Source of the DNA: an uncultured Desulfobulbaceae bacterium
GTDB taxonomy: Bacteria > Desulfobacterota > Desulfobulbia > Desulfobulbales > Desulfobulbaceae
Direction: 5' to 3'
Assembly (NCBI GenBank): GCA_947259225.1
Contig: CAMYLK010000008.1
Span: forward strand, 1-64,000
Length of the DNA: 64,000 nucleotides
The notes below the pieces were generated by a model. That model was not told where the DNA came from. It ran no database searches and worked only from the letters and a program-made list of their open reading frames with translations. The position numbers and the translations under genes were made by a program. Of the stretch, positions 30,661-40,356 are shown piece after piece (position 1 is the first letter of the stretch; each line of letters opens with the position of its first letter).

Positions 30661-32148
30661 ATGGGCAATATTTCCAGAAAGTTAAAAAGGTCAAAAGTAA
30701 AGGTACCGTTCAAAACCAAACAGATCAATGAACTACTGAAAAAAGCTGAACAGCTAGAAAAACAGCAGAAGTGGCGCCTTGCTGAAAGAGAATATTACAA
30801 AATTCTTTCACTGGATGCTGCACATCATTACACACTTTGGCGAAGGGGGTGCATCCTCATGAACCCTCATGTCAGAGAATATGATAATGCGGAAAAGATG
30901 CTTGAAAAAGCTGTTTCGCTCTGTCCGGAAAAAATTGAATACCGGCTTGATCTCTCAACGGCCTTTCTTCTTACATTTAAAATGGACAGGGCCATTGATA
31001 TCAGCAGAAATATACTGCAGTTGGACCCCAAGAACCGCCTTGCTTTATATAACGCCGGCTTTGCTTTAATGAGATTGAAAGATTTCGAAGGTGCGCTTAA
31101 ATATTTCCAACAGGCTATCCGATTATATCCTGATTTTGATTCTGCTTATGTTGAACTTTTTCAGGTCCTGCACCGGCTTGGCGACAAGGAATCCCTTCGT
31201 CATCTTCTTGATGAGTGTGAGAACTTTTTTTTCAAGAAGGAAGGAATGGAACGGAAAACGGATTTAAAGTTTATTGTGGGAAAATATTATGATCTTCTTG
31301 ATGAACATGACATAGCGTTCCGGTATCTGTCAGAAGCCAATTCAGAAAGGTCAGCTTCCGGAACCTATGATGTCCAGAGAGATGAAAATATTATAAGCAA
31401 TATTATATCCACCTGTGATGAACAGTATATGGCCGAAAATGAAGGTAATGGTTTTCATGATTCTACCCCGATATTTATCATTGGTATGCCTCGAAGCGGG
31501 ACCTCTCTTGTGGAACAGATACTTTCCTCACATCCTGAAATAGCGCCGGGAGGAGAATTACAATATTTCGATACGTTATCCGGTAGATTTGATTACTCCA
31601 CACCATTACACTTTAATCAACTCGGGCGCGAGTATGTTGCTGCGTTAAAAAAACACAGCAACGGATTACCCCGGGTGACGGATAAAATGCCTCAGAATTT
31701 TATTTATGCCGGTCTTATTAAACTTGCATTACCTGATGCTAAAATTATCCATTGTGTCCGTGATCCTCTGGACACATGCTTTTCCTGTTTCATGCAGGGT
31801 TTTACTGAACAGTTAATGCTATTTTCATGTGACCTGGATACACTTGGTCGGTATTACAACCTTTATGGCAGGCTGATGAAGCATTGGAATGCTGTTATGC
31901 CGGGGTTCATGTATGAAGTTGTTTACGAAAACCTGGTGATTAATCTTGATGAGGAAATACATCGTATGCTTGAATACTGCGGCCTTGAATGGAATGATTC
32001 ATGCCTTCATTATTATAATTCAGAAAAGCATATGGCGACTGCGAGCCGTGACCAGGTCAGTCAACCGGTTTACACCAGTTCGATTGGGAGATGGAAACTA
32101 TACCAGGATAAACTTGGAAAGTTGATTAAAAGGATACATCCCGAATGA
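30661..32148 (+). CDS. TPR-containing sulfotransferase family protein
   Basis: STPIFIIGMPRSGTSLVEQILSSHPEIAPGGELQYFDTL...KIIHCVRDPLDTCFSCFMQ...TASRDQVSQPVYTSSIGRW. Confidence 0.88.
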   Translation: MGNISRKLKRSKVKVPFKTKQINELLKKAEQLEKQQKWRLAEREYYKILSLDAAHHYTLWRRGCILMNPHVREYDNAEKMLEKAVSLCPEKIEYRLDLSTAFLLTFKMDRAIDISRNILQLDPKNRLALYNAGFALMRLKDFEGALKYFQQAIRLYPDFDSAYVELFQVLHRLGDKESLRHLLDECENFFFKKEGMERKTDLKFIVGKYYDLLDEHDIAFRYLSEANSERSASGTYDVQRDENIISNIISTCDEQYMAENEGNGFHDSTPIFIIGMPRSGTSLVEQILSSHPEIAPGGELQYFDTLSGRFDYSTPLHFNQLGREYVAALKKHSNGLPRVTDKMPQNFIYAGLIKLALPDAKIIHCVRDPLDTCFSCFMQGFTEQLMLFSCDLDTLGRYYNLYGRLMKHWNAVMPGFMYEVVYENLVINLDEEIHRMLEYCGLEWNDSCLHYYNSEKHMATASRDQVSQPVYTSSIGRWKLYQDKLGKLIKRIHPE

Positions 32149-32190
32149 GTCGCGTCAAGACTATATACTCGCACTTTGATTTTCTTTTGA

Positions 32191-32901
32191 ATGAAATTGG
32201 TGCCTGATATGCGTGAAATATTTTACCGCTTATCACTTGCAGTTCTGCCTCCGGCTTACGTATTGTTAAGCAGGTTATGGTTTTCAACCTGCAGGCTGAC
32301 CATCCGGGACAAACACTTTATTGACGAGGCCCAGGAACATGGCGCCGTTATCGTTCCTTTCTGGCATTATTCTTTGTTTTACATATTTTACCATGTCAGT
32401 CGGTACCCCGCGGTTGCCTTGATAAGCGCGAGCAGGGACGGTGAATATATTGCCAGAATAGCGCAGCGGCTTGATTTTGAAACAATTCGCGGATCTTCCA
32501 ACAGACAGGGGGTCCAGGCATTAAAAAAGCTGCTTAAAGCCATGAGGGCAGGCAAGCATGTGGGAATTGTGGCAGATGGTTCTCAAGGGCCGGCCCGCAG
32601 GCTGCAACCGGGCACTGTTTTTCTGGCATCCAAGACCGGGGCACCGATACTGCCCATGGTATGGGCAACTGAAAAGTTCAAGGTTTTTAAGAGTTGGGAC
32701 CGGACTGTACTACCCATGCCCTTCAGCAGAATCATCCTGCGGTACGGAGAACCGGTGTTTGTTCCCGCCGGCCTTGATCCCCAGGGTCTTGAGGAACACA
32801 GGCACGCTCTTGAACAGAATATGAACAACCTTTACACTCTTGTCTGGTCTGAGTTCGGCCGCGAACAGCATGATGAAGGTCCCGGAGAGGTGGATAGCTG
32901 A
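32191..32901 (+). CDS. Lysophospholipid acyltransferase-like protein (DUF374 family)
   Basis: IVPFWHYSLFYIFYH...ALISASRDGEYIARIAQRLDFETIRGSSNRQGVQALKKLLKAMRAGKHVGIVADGSQGPARRLQPGTVFLASKTGAPILPM. Confidence 0.85.
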   Translation: MKLVPDMREIFYRLSLAVLPPAYVLLSRLWFSTCRLTIRDKHFIDEAQEHGAVIVPFWHYSLFYIFYHVSRYPAVALISASRDGEYIARIAQRLDFETIRGSSNRQGVQALKKLLKAMRAGKHVGIVADGSQGPARRLQPGTVFLASKTGAPILPMVWATEKFKVFKSWDRTVLPMPFSRIILRYGEPVFVPAGLDPQGLEEHRHALEQNMNNLYTLVWSEFGREQHDEGPGEVDS

Positions 32902-34268
32902 TGACACGCACAGTAAAAGGGGTAGTTGTAGCTGGACTCAGCGGCGGATCAGGAAAGTCAGTCGTATCCGTTGGTCTGACGTCCTACTTGCAAAAATCCG
33001 GCTTTACTGTAGTTCCTTTTAAAAAAGGGCCTGACTATATTGACGCGGGATGGCTTTCTCAGGCGGCAGGCCAGCCCTGTTATAATCTTGACCCATACCT
33101 TATGAACACCGAGGCTGTTTCAAGGTCTTTTGGTGATCATGTGTATGGTGCTGATTATTGTGTGGTGGAAGGTAATCGCGGCCTGTATGACGGGGTGAAT
33201 GCAGAGGGAGGGTACTCAACAGCTGAACTTGCAGTGCAGCTTGATTTGCCGGTTCTCCTTGTCATCAACTGCAGCAAGACGACAAGAACTGTCGCAGCTA
33301 TGGTTCTTGGCTGCAGGGAACTTGACCCCCGATTGAAGATCTGCGGGGTGATTCTCAACCAGATAGCCACTGCACGCCAGGAAGCTGTCATCAGGGAGGC
33401 TGTAGAAAAGTACACTGATATCCCTGTACTGGGCATTGTTCCCAGACAGAAAAAAGACGTTTTTCCCATGCGCCATCTCGGTGTAACTCCTCATCAGGAA
33501 TCTGACTCGGTTAGCTATGCGGTAGATCAGCTCGCCGGAATTATAGGACAGAATTTTGAAATGAGCAGAATTATTGGATTGATGGGTGAGATTCCTGTTT
33601 CCAGGCGACAACCCCAATCTGTTACAGGTGCAATCATGGGAGTGAAAATAGGTGTAGTGCAGGACCGTGCTTTCCAGTTTTATTACGAAGAAAACTTTGA
33701 AGCATTAAGAAAGGCAGGGGCCGAACTTGTCATGATAGATGCACTTAAAGCCGACAGGCTGCCGGATAACCTGAACGGACTCTATATAGGGGGTGGTTTT
33801 CCGGAAACCAGTGCAAGGGAGCTGGCAGAAAATGGACCCTTCAGAGAATCGGTACGCCTGCAGACGCAAAACGGCCTGCCTGTGTATGCTGAATGCGGCG
33901 GGCTCATTTTTCTTGGCCGCTCTATAGGTATTGAAGGTGAGAAGTATCCTCTTGCCGGTGTTTTTCCCGTTGATTTCGGTATTTCCAGGAAACCGCAGGC
34001 ACATGGTTATTCAATTTTCACGGCTGACAGGAACAACCCTTTTTATCCTGTTGGAACAACGATAAAAGGCCATGAATTCAGGTATTCTAAGATATTAAAA
34101 TGGGACGGTACTGATGATGATCTTGTCTTGGAAATAAAACGTGGAACGGGTTTTGTGAATGGCAGGGACGGTCTTGTTAAGAACAATGTCCTGGCGCTCT
34201 ACACCCATGTACTTGCGTCCGGTACACCTGAGTGGGCCACCGGGATAATGAGTGCATTAAAACTGTGA
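32901..34268 (+). CDS. Cobyrinate a,c-diamide synthase family amidase (CbiA/CobB; DsrN-like siroheme amidase possible)
   Basis: VVVAGLSGGSGKSVVSVGLTSYLQKSGFTVVPFKKGPDYIDAGWLSQAAGQPCYNLDPYLM, VVEGNRGLYDGVNAEGGYSTAELA, class I amidotransferase-type GLPVYAECGGLIFLG. Confidence 0.88.
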   Translation: MTRTVKGVVVAGLSGGSGKSVVSVGLTSYLQKSGFTVVPFKKGPDYIDAGWLSQAAGQPCYNLDPYLMNTEAVSRSFGDHVYGADYCVVEGNRGLYDGVNAEGGYSTAELAVQLDLPVLLVINCSKTTRTVAAMVLGCRELDPRLKICGVILNQIATARQEAVIREAVEKYTDIPVLGIVPRQKKDVFPMRHLGVTPHQESDSVSYAVDQLAGIIGQNFEMSRIIGLMGEIPVSRRQPQSVTGAIMGVKIGVVQDRAFQFYYEENFEALRKAGAELVMIDALKADRLPDNLNGLYIGGGFPETSARELAENGPFRESVRLQTQNGLPVYAECGGLIFLGRSIGIEGEKYPLAGVFPVDFGISRKPQAHGYSIFTADRNNPFYPVGTTIKGHEFRYSKILKWDGTDDDLVLEIKRGTGFVNGRDGLVKNNVLALYTHVLASGTPEWATGIMSALKL

Positions 34269-34321
34269 TGAGCATCTGTATATCAACGGTTTCAATTCAA
34301 TTTTCGAATTCATGAAAGGAC

Positions 34322-35836
34322 ATGAGTAAGCTTGCAAAAAAGTTAAAGAGAAAAAAGCGGCCCAATAAGTTAATGCTGCTGAAAGCAAAGCAGGTCAACT
34401 CACTGCTGGTACAGGCTAAAAAATTCGCTGACAGCTATCAACCGGACCAGTCTGCCAAGTTATACCGTGATATTTTACATCGTGATCCAAACAACAATGA
34501 TGCCTATTCCGGGCTTTTAAATGTCCTGCTATCCTCCAGGAAATTCATAGAAGCTGAGAAACTGATACATTCTGCTGAGAATATGCATACAGCAGGGATC
34601 GGCCAAACTGTAGACCTTGCTCAAATTTTCTGTGCTCAGCAGAAATGGGATGACGCCCTGGGAATTCTTAAACCAGCCCTGGACAAAGGTACAGTAAATG
34701 CCAATGGATTGTATTACTTTGGTCAAGCATTAAAGGGCAGGGGCGAACTGGAAGAGAGCAAACCGTATTTTGTAAAAGCCATCCGCAAACAGCCGGATTA
34801 TTTTGAAGCATACATGTCGTTGTGTTCATTATATTACCAATTGGAAAAAAAGGATGACTTGATTTCATTATTACACGAAATCGAGTCAGAGATAGATAAA
34901 TTACAAGAGAATAAAAAAGGTTCCTTTCTGTTTCTTCTGGGTCTGTATTATGATTATCTTGACATATACGACACCGCTTTTCAGTTCATTGAGCGGGCAA
35001 ACAAACTAAAAATGAAAGGCCGGATTTATGATCTGAAAGGTGATGCTGCGTATTTCAATCATATTAAAAATGAAGTAACCGAAGAATTTATCAGGAAAAA
35101 TATAGAATTTGGCTCCACAGACAATTCGTCTGTTTTTATAATCGGCATGCCGCGAAGCGGAACATCACTTGTCGAGCAGATATTATCATGTCATCCTCAA
35201 GTGAAAGCACTGGGTGAACTTCCTTATATTTATCATTATGCCAGCATGTTCGACTACTCAGCTCCCGTCTCATCAACAGGAATGCTTGCGTCTGAATATA
35301 CAAAAAGTATTGATGAATTAAAAAGCGATGCACCTTTCTTCACGGACAAAATGCCACAGAATTTCCTGTTTGCCGGTCTGATTCATGCAGCCTTCCCAAG
35401 GGCAAAAATTATTCATTGTGTCCGTAACCCTCTCGACACCTGTTTCTCTTGCTATAAGCAAAATTTTCAGGGGCCGCACTATTATGCCTATGATTTGAGA
35501 TCACTGGGTGGGTATTACCTGCTCTATGAAGATTTGATGACCCATTGGCATGGAATTATGCCGGGAGTAATCCTGGATGTACATTACGAAGATATTGTGC
35601 AGGAGTTACCGGTTCAGGTAAAACGCATACTTGGTTATTGTAATCTTTCCTGGGACGATAACTGCTTAAATTTTCATCAATCCGATCGATTTGTCGAAAC
35701 TCTCAGTTCAGATCAGGTAAAAAAACCAATATATAACAGGTCGCTCTACAGATGGGAAAATTATAAAGTATATCTGGCCCCCTTGCTTGAAACATTGAAA
35801 CCGGTTCTTGATAAAGAAATAACACAAAAAATATAA
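34322..35836 (+). CDS. TPR-containing sulfotransferase family protein
   Basis: SSVFIIGMPRSGTSLVEQILSCHPQVKALGELPYI...KIIHCVRNPLDTCFSCYKQNF. Confidence 0.88.
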   Translation: MSKLAKKLKRKKRPNKLMLLKAKQVNSLLVQAKKFADSYQPDQSAKLYRDILHRDPNNNDAYSGLLNVLLSSRKFIEAEKLIHSAENMHTAGIGQTVDLAQIFCAQQKWDDALGILKPALDKGTVNANGLYYFGQALKGRGELEESKPYFVKAIRKQPDYFEAYMSLCSLYYQLEKKDDLISLLHEIESEIDKLQENKKGSFLFLLGLYYDYLDIYDTAFQFIERANKLKMKGRIYDLKGDAAYFNHIKNEVTEEFIRKNIEFGSTDNSSVFIIGMPRSGTSLVEQILSCHPQVKALGELPYIYHYASMFDYSAPVSSTGMLASEYTKSIDELKSDAPFFTDKMPQNFLFAGLIHAAFPRAKIIHCVRNPLDTCFSCYKQNFQGPHYYAYDLRSLGGYYLLYEDLMTHWHGIMPGVILDVHYEDIVQELPVQVKRILGYCNLSWDDNCLNFHQSDRFVETLSSDQVKKPIYNRSLYRWENYKVYLAPLLETLKPVLDKEITQKI

Positions 35837-37668
35837 TGAGAAAGTTCAAGCGCGGAATTCTCAAAAAGAAGAATAGCAAACCCAAGGCAGGATATGTAAA
35901 TCAGCGTTTGGCAGAGGCGCATGGTTTTCTGCAAACAGGGAGGCTCCGTGATGCAGAGATAGCCTGTAAGGATGTACTAGGGAGGAATCCGAGACATGCC
36001 GGTGCCTTTACCATGCTTGCTTCCATATCTCTTATGTCCGGCAATAATAGAGCGGCTCTTGATTTCAGCAGACGGGCCGCAGCAATTAACCCGTCAGATG
36101 AAAATAATTACATAAACATGGGACTTGCTTCGTTCAATCTCAACAACCATGACGAAGCCATATCGCATTATCTTGCCGCTTTAAATATAAACAATAACAA
36201 TCCCCTGACACACTATAATCTCGGTAACGCCTATAAGTTAAAGGAAGATTATCAATCGGCCATTGAAGCATATGAAGCTGCTGTCCGGCTTAGGCCCGGC
36301 TATTTTAAAGCCTATAACAATCTCGGGAATGCATACAAGGCATGTGGCAATCCCTATAAGGCAGTCGACTGTTTTAAAAAAACCATTGAACTCAATCCTG
36401 ACATCGCTGAAGCACATAATAACCTAGGAACAGGATATGTTCTACTTGGAGAACTTAAAAAGGCAGAGAATTGCTTTAATACTACCCTTGAATTGCAGCC
36501 TGGAGATCATGGTGCTCTTGCCGGACTGGCCGGAATTTTTGAGAAGAAGAAAGACTATGCCAGAGCTTATGAGTTAGTGGCCCCTGTATTGAAGAAAAAC
36601 ACTTCAGGTGTCAATGCCCCTATTGCTACTGTTTACGCGGTTATCTGCAGCAGCATGGACAAACAGAATGAAGCTATTGAGATTATAACAGAAGTTCTGG
36701 AAAAGACAGCCTATACTCCTGAAGAGAAGCGCTCTCTGCACTTCCACCTCGGCAGGCTCTATGATGAAATCAAAATGTATGATAAAGCGTTTTATCATTA
36801 TTTCCAGGCAAACCGGTTGAAAAATGTGCAGTTCTCCCCTGAAGCTAACCTGGACAAGTATAAAGCTCTTATTGATACATTCCATTCAGATGTTTCTGGC
36901 ACGACATCCACCAATATGTCCCGACTTCCGATTTTTATAGTCGGCATGCCGCGTTCAGGGACAAGCCTGGTTGAACAGATACTGGCAAGCCACCCACAAG
37001 TTCATGGTGCCGGAGAACTCAATGACATAAGCTTAATGGTCCGCAGTCTGCCTGATTTACTGTCAACTGTTATCAAATACCCTGGTTGCATGGATTCTGT
37101 CAGCACAGAACAGCTTGACGACCTTGCAGAAAAATACCTGGAAATGCTCAAAAGTAAAACTGACAACCCACAAATTACAAGAGTCACGGACAAAATGCCG
37201 GCCAATTTTGAACATCTTGGCTTTATCCAACGCCTCCTGCCGAAAGCTGTAGTCATTCACTGCACCCGTGATCCATTGGATACCTGTCTTTCCTGTTATT
37301 TTCAGGATTTCTCCGGTTGGCTTCCCTATACATATGATTTAAAGAAGCTTGGTATTGCGTATCGTCAGTATGAGCATCTGATGGCCTTCTGGAGAGATGT
37401 AATACAAATACCCATGCTGGAAGTTCGTTATGAGGATATGGTCAACAAACAGGAGGAGGTCAGCAGGGAATTGGTAGCTCATTGCGGACTTGAATGGGAT
37501 GACAGTTGTCTTGAATTTTATAAATCCGATCGGATTGTCCATACGGCAAGTACGCATCAGGTACGCAAACCTATATATACAAAGTCGGCCGGACGATGGA
37601 ATAATTACGAAAAACACCTGGGTTCGCTTAAAGAGGGTCTCGGAATTATACCTGATGTGATTATATGA
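35836..37668 (+). CDS. TPR-containing sulfotransferase family protein (long TPR array)
   Basis: TPR units NNPLTHYNLGNAYKLKEDYQSAIEAYEAAVRLRPGYFKAYNNLGNAYKACGNPYKAVDCFKKTIELNPDIAEAHNNLG; PIFIVGMPRSGTSLVEQILASHPQVHGAGELND. ATG overlaps the preceding stop. Confidence 0.9.
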   Translation: MRKFKRGILKKKNSKPKAGYVNQRLAEAHGFLQTGRLRDAEIACKDVLGRNPRHAGAFTMLASISLMSGNNRAALDFSRRAAAINPSDENNYINMGLASFNLNNHDEAISHYLAALNINNNNPLTHYNLGNAYKLKEDYQSAIEAYEAAVRLRPGYFKAYNNLGNAYKACGNPYKAVDCFKKTIELNPDIAEAHNNLGTGYVLLGELKKAENCFNTTLELQPGDHGALAGLAGIFEKKKDYARAYELVAPVLKKNTSGVNAPIATVYAVICSSMDKQNEAIEIITEVLEKTAYTPEEKRSLHFHLGRLYDEIKMYDKAFYHYFQANRLKNVQFSPEANLDKYKALIDTFHSDVSGTTSTNMSRLPIFIVGMPRSGTSLVEQILASHPQVHGAGELNDISLMVRSLPDLLSTVIKYPGCMDSVSTEQLDDLAEKYLEMLKSKTDNPQITRVTDKMPANFEHLGFIQRLLPKAVVIHCTRDPLDTCLSCYFQDFSGWLPYTYDLKKLGIAYRQYEHLMAFWRDVIQIPMLEVRYEDMVNKQEEVSRELVAHCGLEWDDSCLEFYKSDRIVHTASTHQVRKPIYTKSAGRWNNYEKHLGSLKEGLGIIPDVII

Positions 37669-37760
37669 TCCTGCTTGGTTGTCTTTTACAACAGACTGAT
37701 ATTTTAATGCAGATTTATTACACACAATAATAGTCAGATACTAAAGAAGGAAATTAGAGT

Positions 37761-39227
37761 ATGGCCGATTTTTTCATGCCGGGCAGTCAGAAATCAGAAA
37801 ATGAACTTTTTGCACTCGCAGAACAGCACCGCAGGGCAGGACATCCCGTGCAAGCCAGAAATATTTACAGGGAGATATTGGGCCAAAACCCTGGTAATGA
37901 CAGGGCATGGGGGCTGCTGGCCGGTCTTTTTGCCAATTCTCGTGAGTATGCAACTGCTGAAAAATATTTGTTAAGGGCTATCGGTATTAATCCCGATTTT
38001 ACAGGGTATCGGATCGATCTTGGAATGGTTTATTGCTACCTGCACCAGTGGGACAAAGCAATTGATATTAATCACAAAATTCTTCAAAAAGACAGGGACA
38101 ATGTATTTGCACTCTTTAATATGGGATATGCTCTTCGCGGAAAAGGAGATCTTGATAAAAGTATAGATTATTTTGAACGGGTTTATGGGCTTCGTCCTAA
38201 TTTTGTAGACGCCTACGTGACTCTGTGCTCTGTTTTTTACCGCCTCAAAATGATCGACAGGCTGACAGCACTGATGAAAAAAATGGAAACCGTTATCCAT
38301 TCGCTGAATAGTGTTGAACAAGGAGTCGTGTGTTTCACCCTGGGACGGTATTATGATCATCTGGATGAGTATGACAAGGCGTTTTCTTATCTAGAAAAAG
38401 CAAATGCATTGAAATTAGGTGGTGCCAGGTATGACCTTGATCGCGATGCAGCTTTTATACGGCAGATCGCAGACAACGTAACCCCTGAATTTCTAGATAC
38501 CTATAATGGCTGCGGCATTCGGGATTCTTCTCCCATTTTCATTATAGGTATGCCCCGAAGCGGTACATCACTAATTGAACAGATACTATCCTGTCACCCG
38601 GAAGTTAATGCCGGCGGAGAACTCCAATATTTTTACGGATGGGCATCATCATTTGATTACTCATCTGTTAGTGATTCGTGCGAAAAGCTGGCAAAGAATT
38701 ACCTGAATGCTGCTGCTCCGGTAAAAAAGGACTCAAAGTATCTCACAGATAAGCTGCCGCACAACTTTCTGTATGCCGGACTCATCCATCTTTGCCTGCC
38801 ATCCGCTAAAATTATCCATTGTACACGTGATCCTATGGACACCTGTTTTTCATGCTATAAACAGGATTTCAGCGGATCACACTACTATGTTTACGACATG
38901 CTCACCCTTGGCCGATACTATAATGTTTACCGGGAACACATGCGTCATTGGCATGAGGTTATGCCTGGCCGCCTTCTTGATGTGAAATACGAGGATGTTG
39001 TAGATAATCTGAAAAAAGAGGTTGCTCGGATCCTGGAATATTGCGGATTGCCTTGGAGTGATGACTGTTTGAATTTCCATGGTTCTTCCCGCTTTGTTGA
39101 TACAGCAAGCAGGGATCAGGTAGTTAAGCCGATTTACAGGAGTTCGGTAGGCCGCTGGAAGTATTATGAAAAATACCTTACCCCGTTAAAGGAGGCCTTG
39201 CAGGCTGGCTTGGAAGATGAATGTTAG
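37761..39227 (+). CDS. TPR-containing sulfotransferase family protein
   Basis: SPIFIIGMPRSGTSLIEQILSCHPEVNAGGELQYFYG...KIIHCTRDPMDTCFSCYKQDF. Confidence 0.88.
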   Translation: MADFFMPGSQKSENELFALAEQHRRAGHPVQARNIYREILGQNPGNDRAWGLLAGLFANSREYATAEKYLLRAIGINPDFTGYRIDLGMVYCYLHQWDKAIDINHKILQKDRDNVFALFNMGYALRGKGDLDKSIDYFERVYGLRPNFVDAYVTLCSVFYRLKMIDRLTALMKKMETVIHSLNSVEQGVVCFTLGRYYDHLDEYDKAFSYLEKANALKLGGARYDLDRDAAFIRQIADNVTPEFLDTYNGCGIRDSSPIFIIGMPRSGTSLIEQILSCHPEVNAGGELQYFYGWASSFDYSSVSDSCEKLAKNYLNAAAPVKKDSKYLTDKLPHNFLYAGLIHLCLPSAKIIHCTRDPMDTCFSCYKQDFSGSHYYVYDMLTLGRYYNVYREHMRHWHEVMPGRLLDVKYEDVVDNLKKEVARILEYCGLPWSDDCLNFHGSSRFVDTASRDQVVKPIYRSSVGRWKYYEKYLTPLKEALQAGLEDEC

Positions 39228-39266
39228 TGTCTCAAATTATTTTAACTTCATATATCTCCTTAACAT

Positions 39267-40262
39267 CTATTTTTTATGACAGTTGATACAGAAGGTTGAT
39301 ACACTCGTGTTCTCAAATTTGAGAAACTTGTTGCTATATGACCCGTGTGGATTGTGACAGCCGGCACAGGAGAACTCTTTTTCCTTCACAAAAGGGTCCG
39401 GCACCCCTCTCGTTGGATGTCCCTTGCCAAAAAACCCTGCAATTACGTGTTTGCCGGTATCAAATCCTTGGTGACAATTTAAGCAGAGGTCAGTGGCAAA
39501 CATGCGGGTTAAGCCCGGCCAGTCGGAACCGTGGGGATCATGGCAGACATTGCACATTCCAACCGCGGTAGGCCCGTGCATCATTTTCTGTCCCTGCCAC
39601 TCACTTACCTTGATACCATGGCATGGGTAGCATGTTTTGACTATGGGTTTTGTCACGGCATACTTTTGCTCACCTTTTTTTAACCCGTGGCAATCAAGGC
39701 ATTTCCATGCCTCTGCCGGGACGTGGACATTCTTGAAGTCCACCTTGCTCTTATGGCAGCTGTAGCATGGAGAATTTTCAGGTTTTGCAGGATTCAGGTC
39801 ATTCAAAGTGGGTTCGAGATTATGACATTTTTTGCATCCGGCTTCGTTTTCATCTTTGTGGTACAGGTAACGCTTGAACTCTTTGGGAGCTTTTTTGAAT
39901 TCAACCCGTAAGTCAGATCTGAAAAAAAGTTCAATATCCTTAGTGCCAATTGTGTTCTTATTTTTCAGGCCGGTCACAGAAATAGTATTCATCCCTGGCT
40001 TCAGGTTGATTGCAAAACAGAAATTCTCCCTGCCGGATGGAACAGCAATATCAGGATATTCAAAATTATCGAGTTTTATCTTAACGTTGTCCAGGGTGTC
40101 TTTATCAAACTTGAGGACAATGGCGACAGTATCCTGTTCAATATAGGTCATGTGGGGAGGGAAGGCGACATCAAAAGACGCGGCCCATGCAGAGCCAGAA
40201 ATCAATGTCAAAACCATTGTGAATAGCAGTCCAGTAACTGTTCCTTTCTTCATAATAATCAT
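39267..40262 (-). CDS. Exported octaheme c-type cytochrome (8 CXXCH) with N-terminal beta-rich domain
   Basis: Signal peptide; heme motifs CKKCH, CYSCH, CLDCH, CYPCH, CNVCH, CLNCH, CAGCH, CINCH. Confidence 0.9.
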   Translation of the reverse strand: MIIMKKGTVTGLLFTMVLTLISGSAWAASFDVAFPPHMTYIEQDTVAIVLKFDKDTLDNVKIKLDNFEYPDIAVPSGRENFCFAINLKPGMNTISVTGLKNKNTIGTKDIELFFRSDLRVEFKKAPKEFKRYLYHKDENEAGCKKCHNLEPTLNDLNPAKPENSPCYSCHKSKVDFKNVHVPAEAWKCLDCHGLKKGEQKYAVTKPIVKTCYPCHGIKVSEWQGQKMMHGPTAVGMCNVCHDPHGSDWPGLTRMFATDLCLNCHQGFDTGKHVIAGFFGKGHPTRGVPDPFVKEKEFSCAGCHNPHGSYSNKFLKFENTSVSTFCINCHKK

Positions 40263-40356
40263 ACAAGGTTAAGGTTTATTGTAATGATGTTTTAAATTTA
40301 TCAATATAAAGCTCTGTTATTGGAGGTATGTAAATAAAGTTAGGACACAGTCCTTT

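Noticed and set aside
35836-37668. Possible O-GlcNAc transferase, from the long TPR array
   Set aside because: C-terminal domain carries GMPRSGTSL and the sulfotransferase-like blocks, not GT41 motifs.
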